Positions 8,902-17,556 of a stretch of DNA of 64,000 bases are shown piece by piece (the stretch's first letter is position 1; each line of letters begins with the position of its first letter). The stretch is taken from positions 1 through 64,000 of the forward strand of contig NZ_JARVSM010000007.1 in the NCBI RefSeq assembly GCF_030209175.1. Direction: 5' to 3'. A model generated the notes under the pieces. That model ran no database searches. It was not told the origin of the DNA and saw only the letters and a list, made by a program, of their open reading frames with translations. The translations under genes and the position numbers were made by a program. The stretch comes from Pseudomonas sp. efr-133-TYG-5. GTDB taxonomy: Bacteria > Pseudomonadota > Gammaproteobacteria > Pseudomonadales > Pseudomonadaceae.

Positions 8902-9096
8902 TCAGGGGGTTTGTGGCTTGTCCGGAGCGGTCAGGCCAGCCTGAATGCGCTGGTAGATTTCTTCGCGGTGGACGGCAACGTTCTTTGGCGCGTTGATACC
9001 GATGCGCACTTGTTGGCCGCTGACGCCGAGAATGGTGATCGTAATGTCGTCACCAATGTTTATGCTTTCACCGACTTTGCGGGTGAGTATCAGCAT
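8902..9096 (-). CDS. rsmE: Carbon storage regulator, RsmE-type CsrA protein
   Basis: The 64-aa RNA-binding protein begins MLILTRKVGESINIGDDI and carries VRIGINAPKNVAVHREEI, the CsrA/RsmA fold with the conserved VHREEIYQRIQ C-terminal strand and helix that includes the RNA-contacting Arg. It matches what I recall of RsmE of fluorescens pseudomonads better than RsmA. It represses translation of secondary-metabolism and exoproduct mRNAs by binding GGA motifs and is titrated by RsmX/Y/Z RNAs in the Gac system. AAGGAG 7 bp upstream fixes the start at 9096. The 210 bp downstream and 250 bp upstream show no other gene. Confidence 0.93.
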   Translation of the reverse strand: MLILTRKVGESINIGDDITITILGVSGQQVRIGINAPKNVAVHREEIYQRIQAGLTAPDKPQTP

Positions 9097-9346
9097 GGTC
9101 TTCTCCTTGATTGCTTTGTAGGGCACCTGATTCAGACAGTGCAGAGGTCGGTGGTACGTATAGATTAGTGCGAAGTCTCACTATTTGGGTGCCTCTTTCT
9201 GACGCACAGAAGCGGCATTAATTCCCAGGGCGTAACTATACAGAGGCTGCAATCATCAATCTCGTTGTTTTGTGCCCATTTTGTTGGGTTCCGAAGGTAT
9301 GGGTGAATGTTAAGATCGCCGCTTTCGAAATTCAGAGGGAAGCGTT

Positions 9347-9715
9347 GTGCGCAAATTGGTCTGGATAGTCGCGGCACTGGTCTTGGCAGGATGTGGTGAG
9401 AGCAAGAACGTGGATCCACAAAAGTCGAAACCGCAAGCGGTTACGGCCCCGGCTGTAGCCTCTGCTGCACAGTGGGATCTTGAAGTGCGCGGCGAAACCA
9501 CTCAGGCGGTCAGCGACCTGAGCGGCTGGTTGATCGAGCATGCGTTCATCCCCAATGTCGTCAAGGACGGCAGTGGCAATACCCGCATCCTGATCGGTCC
9601 TTTCAACTCGAAGGCTGATGTAGAAGCGCGGCAGGTTGAGTTGCAGGCGGCGCTGGTCAAGGCGAAGAAACAGAACATCGAATCATTGGTGATCGAGCGT
9701 CCCGCCGGCCAGTAA
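9347..9715 (+). CDS. SPOR-domain lipoprotein
   Basis: The 122-aa product has a lipoprotein signal ending in the lipobox LAGC (Cys near residue 16), a short linker, and a C-terminal region (GWLIEHAFIPNVVKDGSGN...ILIGPFNSKADVEARQ) with the SPOR-type pattern that binds denuded septal peptidoglycan. It starts with GTG behind GAGGGA. It is probably anchored in the outer membrane and acts at the cell wall; the specific role is unknown. Confidence 0.75.
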   Translation: MRKLVWIVAALVLAGCGESKNVDPQKSKPQAVTAPAVASAAQWDLEVRGETTQAVSDLSGWLIEHAFIPNVVKDGSGNTRILIGPFNSKADVEARQVELQAALVKAKKQNIESLVIERPAGQ

Positions 9716-9799
9716 GCGATCCATTCGGCGGAGCTGACTAAAGGGGAGTGGAGGTCACTCGTTTCCAGGGAGTTACCGACTTTCCACAAGGAGCTCCGC

Positions 9800-10711
9800 A
9801 TGGCCTCCGCCAATCCCTACAAATTGTTCGACGTTGTCCTGCGCCACAAGCGGCAACTGAGCCCGCATTTGATGCGGGTAACGCTCGCTGCTCCCGCGGT
9901 GGCCGAAATGGCCACCTGGGCGCCGGATCAACGGGTCAAACTGTTTTTCCCTGGTGAAAATGGCTCACCGTCACGGCTTGCTCAAAGTGAGGGCTGGTAC
10001 AGCCGTTTTCGCGCCATGCTGGCAGATCGGCGCCCGGCAATGCGCACCTACACGATTCGCCATCTGCGCGCGGCTCAGGGTGAGGTGGACATCGATTTTG
10101 TCCTGCATGGCGAAACCGGTCCGGCGTCGCGCTGGGCCCTGCGTGCGCAGCCGGGCGAGTCGATGCAGATTCTGGCACCCGACAGCCGCTTTTCAGCCAT
10201 AGAGGCCGGTGGCTTCGAATGGAAGCCGCCGCAACATCTCACCGAGGTTCTGCTCGTCGCGGATTCGACGGCGTTGCCGGCGGCAATGGGAATTCTCGAT
10301 GAGCTCGCGGCACGGGCCGAGCCGCCACGGGTGCAGGCCTTTTTTGAAGTCGACAGCGCGCAGGACATGCTGGCATTGCCGGACTGGCCAGGGTTGAGCG
10401 TGCGGTGGCTGATTCGCCAGGAGGCGGGCGCTACAGTTGCCGGCACGCTGATGGTGGAGGCGGTTCGCCAAGCGATTCTTCCGATCGATGTTTCCGCCGT
10501 CGGGCCAGCGGCCGAGCTGGCCGATGTCGATATCGACAAGGATATTCTCTGGGAAATAGCGGGCGGCGCTACGCAGGGATTCTATGGTTGGATCGCGGGT
10601 GAGTCCGCGGCGGTGATGAGCTTGCGCAAATACCTGATCAAGGAGCGCGGCATCCCGCGGGAATCGCTGAATCTGATGGGTTACTGGCGCTACAACAAGT
10701 CTGGCAGCTAG
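9800..10711 (+). CDS. Siderophore-interacting protein (ferric-siderophore reductase, ViuB/SIP family)
   Basis: The 303-aa cytoplasmic flavoenzyme has an N-terminal FAD-binding barrel with RTYTIR near residue 82, a central NAD(P)H-binding segment (VLLVADSTALPAAMGIL), and the C-terminal YGWIAGESAAVMSLRKYL...RGYWR-like tail diagnostic of the family. It reduces Fe(III)-siderophore complexes to release Fe(II). AAGGAG precedes the ATG by 8 bp. I see no convincing Fur box in the 84-bp upstream gap. It may be read through from the SPOR gene. Confidence 0.88.
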   Translation: MASANPYKLFDVVLRHKRQLSPHLMRVTLAAPAVAEMATWAPDQRVKLFFPGENGSPSRLAQSEGWYSRFRAMLADRRPAMRTYTIRHLRAAQGEVDIDFVLHGETGPASRWALRAQPGESMQILAPDSRFSAIEAGGFEWKPPQHLTEVLLVADSTALPAAMGILDELAARAEPPRVQAFFEVDSAQDMLALPDWPGLSVRWLIRQEAGATVAGTLMVEAVRQAILPIDVSAVGPAAELADVDIDKDILWEIAGGATQGFYGWIAGESAAVMSLRKYLIKERGIPRESLNLMGYWRYNKSGS

Positions 10712-10756
10712 GTACAAAAAAGGCCTCGAGCGTGATGCTCGAGGCCTTTTTTGTAC
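10712..10756. terminator. Perfect 45-bp bidirectional terminator
   Basis: Arms of 20 bp beginning GTACAAAAAAGGCCTCGAGC with a 5-nt loop form a perfect inverted repeat with A and T tracts on both sides. It separates the convergent siderophore-interacting gene and endA. Confidence 0.9.
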
Positions 10757-10764
10757 GCGGGCAA

Positions 10765-11454
10765 TCAGCCGCAGGCTTTCAGGTTCACCGGGCCGACAAA
10801 CTCGTTGCCGCGTCCCATTACGCACGCCACGCTTTGATTGCGCTGGCGCTCCCAGTCCTGAACCGGGTAGGTCTTGTCCCAGGCTTCATACAGCTGTCGA
10901 TCCTGTTTCGACAGGCGCAGGCCGTATTGCTTGCTCATGTAAAAGTAGGTGCGGGCGATCATGCCGCGAATCGAAGGGCGGGGCATGACCTTCTTTGCCT
11001 TGAAGTCGACCTGGGTCAGGCACGAGCCGTATTGGCCCTTTTCCACCGGCAACCAGCCGTAGCTGAAGTTGCTACGGTCGCCATTGACCTCACCGATGCT
11101 CGGGACCAGGTTGTGCAGGTCGGCTTCGGCTTTCTGGTAGGAAGGGTCGTAGCGCGTGCAATTCTTGCGACCACCGTTCTGCCAGCACTGACGTTGATGG
11201 CCGAACTCCCACGCCGGAACAATGTGCTCCCATTCGATGCGGGAAGCACGCTTGGCGTTCTTGCGCGGTACATAGCCGCAGGCAGCCAGGTCAACCCGGT
11301 TGCCGGTGTATTTGCAGCCGCAGTAAAACTCGGTGGATTGCGGGGCGTATAACTTCCAGGCGACCTTCTTGGCTTCGCTGAACGTGCGGGGCGCGCCTGC
11401 CTGGGCACCGATGGAAATGAACAGCAACAGCAAAGCAAAACAGCGGACACTCAT
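10765..11454 (-). CDS. endA: Endonuclease I family, exported DNase
   Basis: The 229-aa protein has a cleaved signal peptide (MSVRCFALLLLFISIGAQAGA) and the endonuclease I core with the catalytic EWEHIVPAWEFG stretch, a metal-binding His-Asn pair (DLHNLVPSIGEVNGDRSN) and several Cys. It degrades double-stranded DNA in the periplasm or outside the cell. The ATG at 11454 is only 4 bp from the stop of the DUF1654 gene upstream, so the two form an operon under a LexA-type site. The longer upstream start would read through that gene. Confidence 0.9.
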   Translation of the reverse strand: MSVRCFALLLLFISIGAQAGAPRTFSEAKKVAWKLYAPQSTEFYCGCKYTGNRVDLAACGYVPRKNAKRASRIEWEHIVPAWEFGHQRQCWQNGGRKNCTRYDPSYQKAEADLHNLVPSIGEVNGDRSNFSYGWLPVEKGQYGSCLTQVDFKAKKVMPRPSIRGMIARTYFYMSKQYGLRLSKQDRQLYEAWDKTYPVQDWERQRNQSVACVMGRGNEFVGPVNLKACG

Positions 11455-11458
11455 TGAA

Positions 11459-11698
11459 TCAATCTTCCTTTGGTACAACCCAGAAAATCTGCACGCCACC
11501 ATCGTCGCGGTAAGCGAGCGTGACGTTGTCGTTCTCGTCGATTTCTTCCAGCAAACGCTCCCACTCATCCACCGGCTCGTCGGCCAGACGGAAGATCAGT
11601 GCGGCTTTGGCTTTTTGTGCGGTGGGGGAATTGATGATTTTCTGAACGCGCATACCCATGCGTTCGTAGGTGTCAGGAGCATCAGCAGAAGTGGCCAC
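11459..11698 (-). CDS. DUF1654 protein
   Basis: The 79-aa protein has the DUF1654 core RMGMRVQKIINSPTAQKAKA followed by an acidic helix (EPVDEWERLLEEI) and DDGGVQIFW. The family is largely restricted to Pseudomonas and has no assigned activity. I chose the GTG at 11698 because AAGGAT lies 6 bp upstream. The in-frame ATG further up (11728) lies inside the LexA box and has no ribosome-binding site. It is the first gene of an operon with endA. Confidence 0.82.
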   Translation of the reverse strand: MATSADAPDTYERMGMRVQKIINSPTAQKAKAALIFRLADEPVDEWERLLEEIDENDNVTLAYRDDGGVQIFWVVPKED

Positions 11699-11716
11699 GA
11701 GGTTATCCTTATTAAG

Positions 11717-11732
11717 CTGTACGTGCATACAG
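11717..11732 (-). promoter_or_regulatory. LexA (SOS) box over the -10 of the DUF1654-endA promoter
   Basis: CTGTATGCACGTACAG on the minus strand is a full CTGT-N8-ACAG LexA operator. It overlaps a promoter TTGCGA-N17-TACTGT, with the -10 partly inside the box, the usual geometry of pseudomonad SOS genes. The DUF1654 start is 18 bp downstream. Confidence 0.75.
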
Positions 11733-11895
11733 TATTTAACTGTAGGCATTTTCGCAACTGCTTAAAATTCAAGAAGATCCTCTGACAGCGGTTTTCCGTT
11801 TTTAATAGGCCGCGCGTCAAATTTTTCTGCGGGGGAAAGGGGAAAAGTCTTTAGGTGGCTGCACCACCCGCAGTGCCGGCGAGTGGTGAGCAAAG

Positions 11896-11918
11896 GCCCG
11901 ATCCGGAGAGGATCGGGC
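11896..11918 (-). terminator. Probable terminator of ansB
   Basis: A perfect 9-bp stem GCCCGATCC/GGATCGGGC with a 5-nt loop begins 10 bp after the ansB stop. On the minus strand only a short T run (CCTTTG) follows, so termination strength is uncertain. Confidence 0.55.
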
Positions 11919-11927
11919 GAGGGCGAA

Positions 11928-13016
11928 TCAGTATTCCCAGAACATCCGCTGCAACTCTTTGCTGTCGTTGGTTTTGGTCAGGGCGACCATGGCCAGGATG
12001 CGCGCTTTCTGTGGGTTCAGATCGTGGGCAACGACCCAGTCGTATTTGTCGTCAGGCTGCTCGGCGTTGCGCAGCACGAAGCCGCCGGCATTCACGTGCG
12101 ACGAACGAATGATCTGCACGCCGTCCTTGCGCAGGGCTTGCAGGGCGGGCACCACGCGGGAAGACACCGAGCCGTTGCCCGTGCCCGCATGAATGATCGC
12201 CTTGGCGCCGGACTGTGCCAGGGCCTTGTAGGCTGTGTCGCTGACGTTGCCGTAGGAATAGGCGATTTCTACATCAGGAAGACTCTTGATGTTCTTGATG
12301 TCGAATTCCGAATCCATGGTGTGGCGCTTGGCTGGCAGGCGGAACCAGTAGGATTTGCCTTCGACCACCATGCCCAGTGGGCCCCAGGCACTCTTGAAGG
12401 CCTCGGTCTTGATGTTGATCATCTTGCTGACATCGCGACCGGACTGGATTTCATCGTTCATGGTGACCAGTACGCCTTTGCCGCGCGCTTCTTTGCTGCT
12501 GGCGACGGCAACCGCGTTGTACAGGTTGAGCATGCCATCCGCCGACATGGCGGTGCCTGGACGCATGGAGCCGACGACGATGATCGGCTTGTCGGTTTTC
12601 TCGACCAGGTTCAGGAAGTAGGCGGTCTCTTCCAGAGTGTCGGTGCCGTGGGTGATGACGATACCGTCGACGTCCTGGCTGTCGGCCAGTTCGGAAACCC
12701 GGCGGCCCAGTTGCAGCAGGTTGTCGTTGGTGATGCTTTCCGAGGCGATCTGCATGACTTGTTCGCCACGCACATTGGCCAGTTTGCTCAATTCGGGAAT
12801 GCCGGCGATCAATTGCTCGACGCCCACTTTGGCGGCTTGATAGGTGGCGCTGTTGGCGGCGCTGGCACCGGCGCCGGCAATGGTGCCGCCCGTGGCAAGT
12901 ACCACGACATTGGCCAGCTTGGCCTGGGTTTCGACTTCTTTCGCCTGCAGGGCAGAGGGCAGGAGCAGCAGGAGGGCCAGAGCGCCCGGAACCAAAGTAT
13001 TAAAAGCAGATTTCAT
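11928..13016 (-). CDS. ansB: Periplasmic L-asparaginase/glutaminase (type II)
   Basis: The 362-aa enzyme has a Sec signal peptide (LVPGALALLLLLPSALQA) and both asparaginase threonine motifs: TGGTIAG at residues 42-48 and HGTDTLEE at 123-130. It hydrolyses asparagine and glutamine in the periplasm to release ammonia and aspartate or glutamate. Length and sequence fit the Pseudomonas glutaminase-asparaginase. It is transcribed alone, and an Anr/FNR-like site lies 140 bp upstream. Confidence 0.94.
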   Translation of the reverse strand: MKSAFNTLVPGALALLLLLPSALQAKEVETQAKLANVVVLATGGTIAGAGASAANSATYQAAKVGVEQLIAGIPELSKLANVRGEQVMQIASESITNDNLLQLGRRVSELADSQDVDGIVITHGTDTLEETAYFLNLVEKTDKPIIVVGSMRPGTAMSADGMLNLYNAVAVASSKEARGKGVLVTMNDEIQSGRDVSKMINIKTEAFKSAWGPLGMVVEGKSYWFRLPAKRHTMDSEFDIKNIKSLPDVEIAYSYGNVSDTAYKALAQSGAKAIIHAGTGNGSVSSRVVPALQALRKDGVQIIRSSHVNAGGFVLRNAEQPDDKYDWVVAHDLNPQKARILAMVALTKTNDSKELQRMFWEY

Positions 13017-13156
13017 TATTTTTCTCTTCTAGTAGTGAGACGGTGCTGATGCAGGTTCATCTAGATGCGCCCCTGGCCGATCTGAATGCCGGGGGTGCGG
13101 AGGAGGGAGCAGGATCTGTACCAGCCATACTCTGCGCTACGGAAATGTTTAACCTC

Positions 13157-13170
13157 ATGATTTACATCAA
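13157..13170. promoter_or_regulatory. Anr/FNR-like box upstream of ansB
   Basis: ATGATTTACATCAA matches TTGAT-N4-ATCAA at 9 of 10 fixed positions. It sits in the 351-bp gap (13017-13367) between ansB and the coiled-coil gene. FNR control of ansB is known in Escherichia coli. No other feature was found in the gap. Confidence 0.5.
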
Positions 13171-13367
13171 GATTTATTTGGTCGCAGCGATTTGCTCGGC
13201 GACGTGTATCCGGGTTTCCGAACAGCGGCGGTTTTCTCGTTCGGCTCTCCGAAAAGGACTACGAGGTTTGTCTGGCATGCAGGCTTGCCGGTTTGCGCAT
13301 CTCTGCTAAAGAAACCGTCGTTTTGGCCGATGCGCATTGACTAGGGATCTAATTTTCAGGAGTTCAT

Positions 13368-13817
13368 ATGTCGTTGACTGTCGGTTTCCCAAATCCCGGC
13401 GCTGTCACCATCGGTGGCAAATCCACGGCGACTGTCGATGCGCTGAGCGAGGCGGGCGCTGAAGCCTCCAGCAAGGCGCTGGGCAAGGATGGCGATAGCA
13501 ATCAGGTCAGAACCGGCGGTGCGGCGCCGGAAGAAAGCAAGACCGAGAGCGAAAGCGGCGGCAATCAGAGCCTCACGGTCAAGCTGCTGCTAAAACGCAT
13601 GCAGGAACTGCAGAAGCAGTTGAAGGAGCAGCAGCAACAACTCGCCGCCGCCCAGGCGGCAAGCTACTCGACCCCGGAAGCCAAGGCCACCGCGGTCATG
13701 GCCATTCAGGGGCAGATTGCCGATACCAATGCCGCGCTGGCCACGGTGGCGGGCGCTTTGGTCAAGGAGTTGGCCAAGGGCACCGGGAGCGGCGGCGTGA
13801 TCAATACCACCGCGTGA
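13368..13817 (+). CDS. Hypothetical coiled-coil protein (possibly FlxA-like)
   Basis: The 149-aa acidic protein has no signal peptide. A low-complexity Ser/Glu-rich N-terminal half is followed by a clear coiled coil (LLLKRMQELQKQLKEQQQQL) and an Ala-rich helix (MAIQGQIADTNAALATVAGALV). The arrangement recalls FlxA-like proteins, but I cannot confirm that by eye. AGGAG 7 bp upstream supports the ATG. It is not obviously linked to the ribose operon that follows. Confidence 0.75.
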   Translation: MSLTVGFPNPGAVTIGGKSTATVDALSEAGAEASSKALGKDGDSNQVRTGGAAPEESKTESESGGNQSLTVKLLLKRMQELQKQLKEQQQQLAAAQAASYSTPEAKATAVMAIQGQIADTNAALATVAGALVKELAKGTGSGGVINTTA

Positions 13818-13868
13818 AGGGCAGGGCGATCAGTGAATCGCCCTACAACACGAGGCGATTTTCAGACG

Positions 13869-13919
13869 TTGACAAATGTCGGCAGGATTCGCATAGTTCG
13901 ATCTACGCAAACGTTTGCG
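13869..13919 (+). promoter_or_regulatory. Promoter and RbsR-type operator of the ribose operon
   Basis: TTGACA (13869-13874), 17 bp and CATAGT (13892-13897) form a sigma-70 promoter. It is followed at 13906-13919 by the perfect palindrome CGCAAACGTTTGCG, a LacI-family operator placed over the expected transcription start. RbsR encoded in the operon is the obvious ligand. Confidence 0.75.
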
Positions 13920-14013
13920 CGGCTTTCTCGGCGGATCGTTCTTCCGTGGAAAGCAACGCAGCTTATGCCAGTGCAAGCGTTGCTCACAATAATCATAAGA
14001 TCGGAGTGAACCC

Positions 14014-14970
14014 ATGAAGCTGCCATTCGCTGGACGTCTTCTCGCTGTCGCCATGCTGGCTGCCGCATCCGCCGCACTGCCCGTTTCTTCGGCCTTCGCC
14101 GAATCTCCTGAAAAACCCAAAGTCGCCCTGGTCATGAAATCCCTGGCCAACGAATTCTTCCTGACCATGGAAGATGGCGCCAAGGCCTACCAGAAAGAAC
14201 ACGCCGCTGACTTCGACCTTATTTCCAACGGGATCAAGGACGAAACCGATACTGCCGGGCAAACGCGCATCGTCGAGCAAATGATTCTGGCGAAGGTCAA
14301 TGCGCTGGTCATCGCACCGTCGGACTCCAAGGCCATGGTGCCGGTGATCAAGAAAGCCGTCGATGCCGGTATCACCGTAATCAACATCGATAACCAGCTC
14401 GATCCTGCCGTGATCAAAAGCAAGAACATCAGCGTGCCATTCGTAGGTCCGGACAACCGCAAGGGTGCCCGCCTGGTCGGCGAGTACCTGGCCAAGCAAC
14501 TGAAGGCCGGTGACGAAGTCGGCATCATTGAAGGCGTCTCGACGACGACCAACGCCCAACAGCGTACCGCTGGTTTCAAGGATGCGATGGAAGCGGCGCA
14601 GATCAAAGTGGTGTCCCTGCAGTCCGGTGACTGGGAAATCGACAAGGGCAACAAGGTTGCCGCGTCGATCCTCAGCGAATACCCGGATGTCAAAGCGCTG
14701 CTGGCCGGCAACGACAGCATGGCGGTGGGCGCTGTTTCCGCCGTCCGTGCCGCTGGCAAGGCCGGCCAGGTGAAAGTGGTCGGCTACGACAATATCAACG
14801 CCATCAAGCCGATGCTCAAGGACGGACGTGTCCTGGCAACCGCAGACCAGTTCGCCGCCAAGCAGGCGGTGTTCGGTATCGAGACCGCGCTGAAAATCAT
14901 CAAGGGCGAGAAAGTCGACAGCGGTGCCAACGGCGTCATCGAAACGCCGGTCGAGCTGGTCACCCAATAG
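14014..14970 (+). CDS. rbsB: Ribose ABC transporter, periplasmic binding protein
   Basis: The 318-aa sugar-binding protein has a signal peptide (LPFAGRLLAVAMLAAASAALP...AFA) and the type I periplasmic fold (VALVMKSLANEFFLTMEDGA, GVSTTTNAQQRTAGF). It delivers D-ribose to RbsAC. It is the first gene of rbsBACRKD and lies about 95 bp downstream of the operator. Confidence 0.93.
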   Translation: MKLPFAGRLLAVAMLAAASAALPVSSAFAESPEKPKVALVMKSLANEFFLTMEDGAKAYQKEHAADFDLISNGIKDETDTAGQTRIVEQMILAKVNALVIAPSDSKAMVPVIKKAVDAGITVINIDNQLDPAVIKSKNISVPFVGPDNRKGARLVGEYLAKQLKAGDEVGIIEGVSTTTNAQQRTAGFKDAMEAAQIKVVSLQSGDWEIDKGNKVAASILSEYPDVKALLAGNDSMAVGAVSAVRAAGKAGQVKVVGYDNINAIKPMLKDGRVLATADQFAAKQAVFGIETALKIIKGEKVDSGANGVIETPVELVTQ

Positions 14971-15025
14971 TCTTCTGGCAACACAACGGCGCTCGCCCGT
15001 CCGGGCGGGCGCATGGAGAGTTTTT

Positions 15026-16579
15026 ATGTCAGTTTCCGCCCCGAACGCTGTCCTCTCGGTCAGCGGTATCGGCAAGACGTATGCGCAGCCCGTGCTTACC
15101 GGCATCGATCTGACGCTGATGCGCGGTGAAGTGCTGGCGCTGACCGGCGAGAATGGCGCCGGTAAAAGCACGTTGTCGAAGATCATTGGCGGGCTGGTCA
15201 CGCCTACTACCGGCCAGATGCAATTCCACGGCAAGGAATATCGCCCAGGCAGCCGGACCCAGGCCGAAGAGCTTGGCGTGCGCATGGTCATGCAGGAACT
15301 CAATCTGTTGCCGACGCTGTCGGTGGCGGAAAACCTGTTTCTCGACAACCTGCCGAGCAATGGCGGCTGGATCAGCCGCAAACAATTACGCAAAGCGGCC
15401 ATCGAGGCCATGGCCCAGGTCGGGCTCGACGCCATCGATCCGGATACCCTGGTCGGTGAGCTGGGCATCGGTCATCAACAGATGGTCGAGATCGCCCGTA
15501 ACCTGATCGGCGATTGTCATGTGCTCATTCTCGACGAACCGACGGCGATGCTCACGGCTCGCGAGGTGGAAATGCTCTTCGAGCAGATCACTCGCCTGCA
15601 GGCTCGCGGTGTTTCGATCATCTACATCTCCCATCGCCTCGAAGAACTGGCGCGTGTCGCCCAGCGCATTGCCGTGCTGCGTGACGGCAACTTGGTCTGC
15701 GTCGAGCCGATGGCCAATTACAACAGCGAGCAACTGGTGACCTTGATGGTCGGCCGCGAGCTGGGTGAACACATTGACATGGGGCCGCGCAAGATCGGTG
15801 CGCCAGCGTTAACGGTCAAGGGGCTGAGCCGTTCCGACAAGGTGCGCGACGTCTCGTTCGAAGTGCGTGCCGGTGAGATCTTCGGTATATCCGGACTGAT
15901 CGGGGCAGGGCGAACGGAGTTGCTGCGCCTGATTTTCGGTGCCGATACTGCCGACAGCGGCACCGTGGCGCTGGGCTCGCCCGCACAAGTCGTGAGCATC
16001 CGCTCGCCGGTCGATGCCGTGCGCAACGGCATTGCCTTGATTACCGAGGACCGCAAGGGCGAAGGCTTGCTGCTCAGCCAGTCGATCAGCGCCAATATCG
16101 CCTTGGGCAACATGCCGGAAATATCCAGTGGCGGTTTCGTCAACAATGGCCACGAGATGTCGCTGGCGCAACGGCAGATCGACGCCATGCGCATCCGCAG
16201 TTCCAGCCCGACCCAACTGGTGTCCGAGCTTTCCGGCGGCAACCAGCAGAAGGTGGTAATCGGTCGCTGGCTCGAACGCGACTGCTCGGTGCTGCTGTTC
16301 GATGAGCCGACCCGGGGCATCGATGTCGGCGCCAAGTTCGATATCTATGCCTTGCTGGGCGAACTCACTCGTCAGGGCAAGGCGCTGGTGGTGGTGTCCA
16401 GCGATCTGCGTGAGCTGATGCTGATTTGCGACCGCATCGGCGTGCTGTCGGCCGGGCGGCTGATCGATACGTTCGAGCGCGACAGCTGGACCCAGGATGA
16501 TTTGCTTGCCGCCGCGTTCGCCGGCTACCAAAAACGTGATGCGCTGCTCAACGAAGCAGCGCCTAGGGATCTCCCATGA
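15026..16579 (+). CDS. rbsA: Ribose ABC transporter, ATP-binding protein
   Basis: The 517-aa protein has two ABC domains in tandem. The first has Walker A GENGAGKST and the signature region; the second has a degenerate GLIGAGRTEL P-loop and a signature LSGGNQQKV, as usual for sugar-import ATPases (CUT2). The ATG at 15026 follows GGAGAG. The stop overlaps the rbsC start (ATGA). Confidence 0.95.
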   Translation: MSVSAPNAVLSVSGIGKTYAQPVLTGIDLTLMRGEVLALTGENGAGKSTLSKIIGGLVTPTTGQMQFHGKEYRPGSRTQAEELGVRMVMQELNLLPTLSVAENLFLDNLPSNGGWISRKQLRKAAIEAMAQVGLDAIDPDTLVGELGIGHQQMVEIARNLIGDCHVLILDEPTAMLTAREVEMLFEQITRLQARGVSIIYISHRLEELARVAQRIAVLRDGNLVCVEPMANYNSEQLVTLMVGRELGEHIDMGPRKIGAPALTVKGLSRSDKVRDVSFEVRAGEIFGISGLIGAGRTELLRLIFGADTADSGTVALGSPAQVVSIRSPVDAVRNGIALITEDRKGEGLLLSQSISANIALGNMPEISSGGFVNNGHEMSLAQRQIDAMRIRSSSPTQLVSELSGGNQQKVVIGRWLERDCSVLLFDEPTRGIDVGAKFDIYALLGELTRQGKALVVVSSDLRELMLICDRIGVLSAGRLIDTFERDSWTQDDLLAAAFAGYQKRDALLNEAAPRDLP

Positions 16580-17553
16580 AAACTGCAACTTCCGCCGGCA
16601 AACGTAGTGGCAACTTTTTCGGCATGGGCACCTATCTGGGCCTGGCCGGGGCCTTGCTGGCGATGGTCGCGCTGTTCTCGGTGATGAGCAGCCACTTTCT
16701 GTCCTATAACACCTTCAGCACACTGGCCAACCAGATCCCCGATCTGATGGTGCTCGCCGTGGGCATGACCTTCGTGCTGATTATCGGCGGCATCGACCTG
16801 TCGGTGGGCTCGGTCCTGGCGCTCGCCGCCTCGACCGTCAGCGTGGCCATTCTCGGCTGGGGCTGGAGCGTCCTGCCGGCCGCGCTGCTGGGCATGGCCG
16901 TGGCAGCACTGGCGGGCACGGTGACAGGTTCGATCACGGTCGCCTGGCGCATTCCGTCGTTTATCGTTTCGCTTGGCGTGCTGGAGATGGCGCGCGGTCT
17001 GGCCTATCAGATGACCGGTTCGCGCACGGCCTATATCGGCGATTCATTCGCCTGGTTGTCCAATCCGATCGCGTTCGGCATTTCGCCGTCGTTCATCATC
17101 GCCCTGCTGGTGATCATCATTGCTCAGGCAGTACTGACCCGCACGGTATTTGGCCGCTACCTGATCGGTATCGGTACCAACGAAGAAGCGGTACGGCTGG
17201 CGGGCATCAACCCCAAACCCTACAAGATTCTGGTGTTCAGCCTGATGGGGCTGCTGGCGGGGATTGCTGCGCTGTTCCAGATTTCCCGGCTGGAGGCGGC
17301 TGATCCGAACGCGGGTTCCGGGCTTGAACTGCAAGTCATCGCTGCCGTGGTGATTGGTGGCACCAGCCTGATGGGCGGCCGTGGTTCGGTCATCAGTACG
17401 TTCTTCGGGGTGTTGATCATTTCCGTGCTGGCCGCTGGCCTGGCGCAGATCGGCGCGACCGAACCGACCAAGCGCATCATCACCGGTGCGGTGATTGTCA
17501 TCGCCGTGGTGCTGGATACCTATCGCAGCCAGCGCGCAAGTCGGCGGGGCTAA
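16576..17553 (+). CDS. rbsC: Ribose ABC transporter, permease
   Basis: The 325-aa inner-membrane permease of the BPD_transp_2 family has about eight to ten hydrophobic helices and the conserved GIDLSVGS and AAVVIGGTSLMGGRGS loops. It overlaps rbsA by 4 bp, indicating translational coupling. Confidence 0.95.
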   Translation: MKTATSAGKRSGNFFGMGTYLGLAGALLAMVALFSVMSSHFLSYNTFSTLANQIPDLMVLAVGMTFVLIIGGIDLSVGSVLALAASTVSVAILGWGWSVLPAALLGMAVAALAGTVTGSITVAWRIPSFIVSLGVLEMARGLAYQMTGSRTAYIGDSFAWLSNPIAFGISPSFIIALLVIIIAQAVLTRTVFGRYLIGIGTNEEAVRLAGINPKPYKILVFSLMGLLAGIAALFQISRLEAADPNAGSGLELQVIAAVVIGGTSLMGGRGSVISTFFGVLIISVLAAGLAQIGATEPTKRIITGAVIVIAVVLDTYRSQRASRRG

Positions 17554-17556
17554 CAG

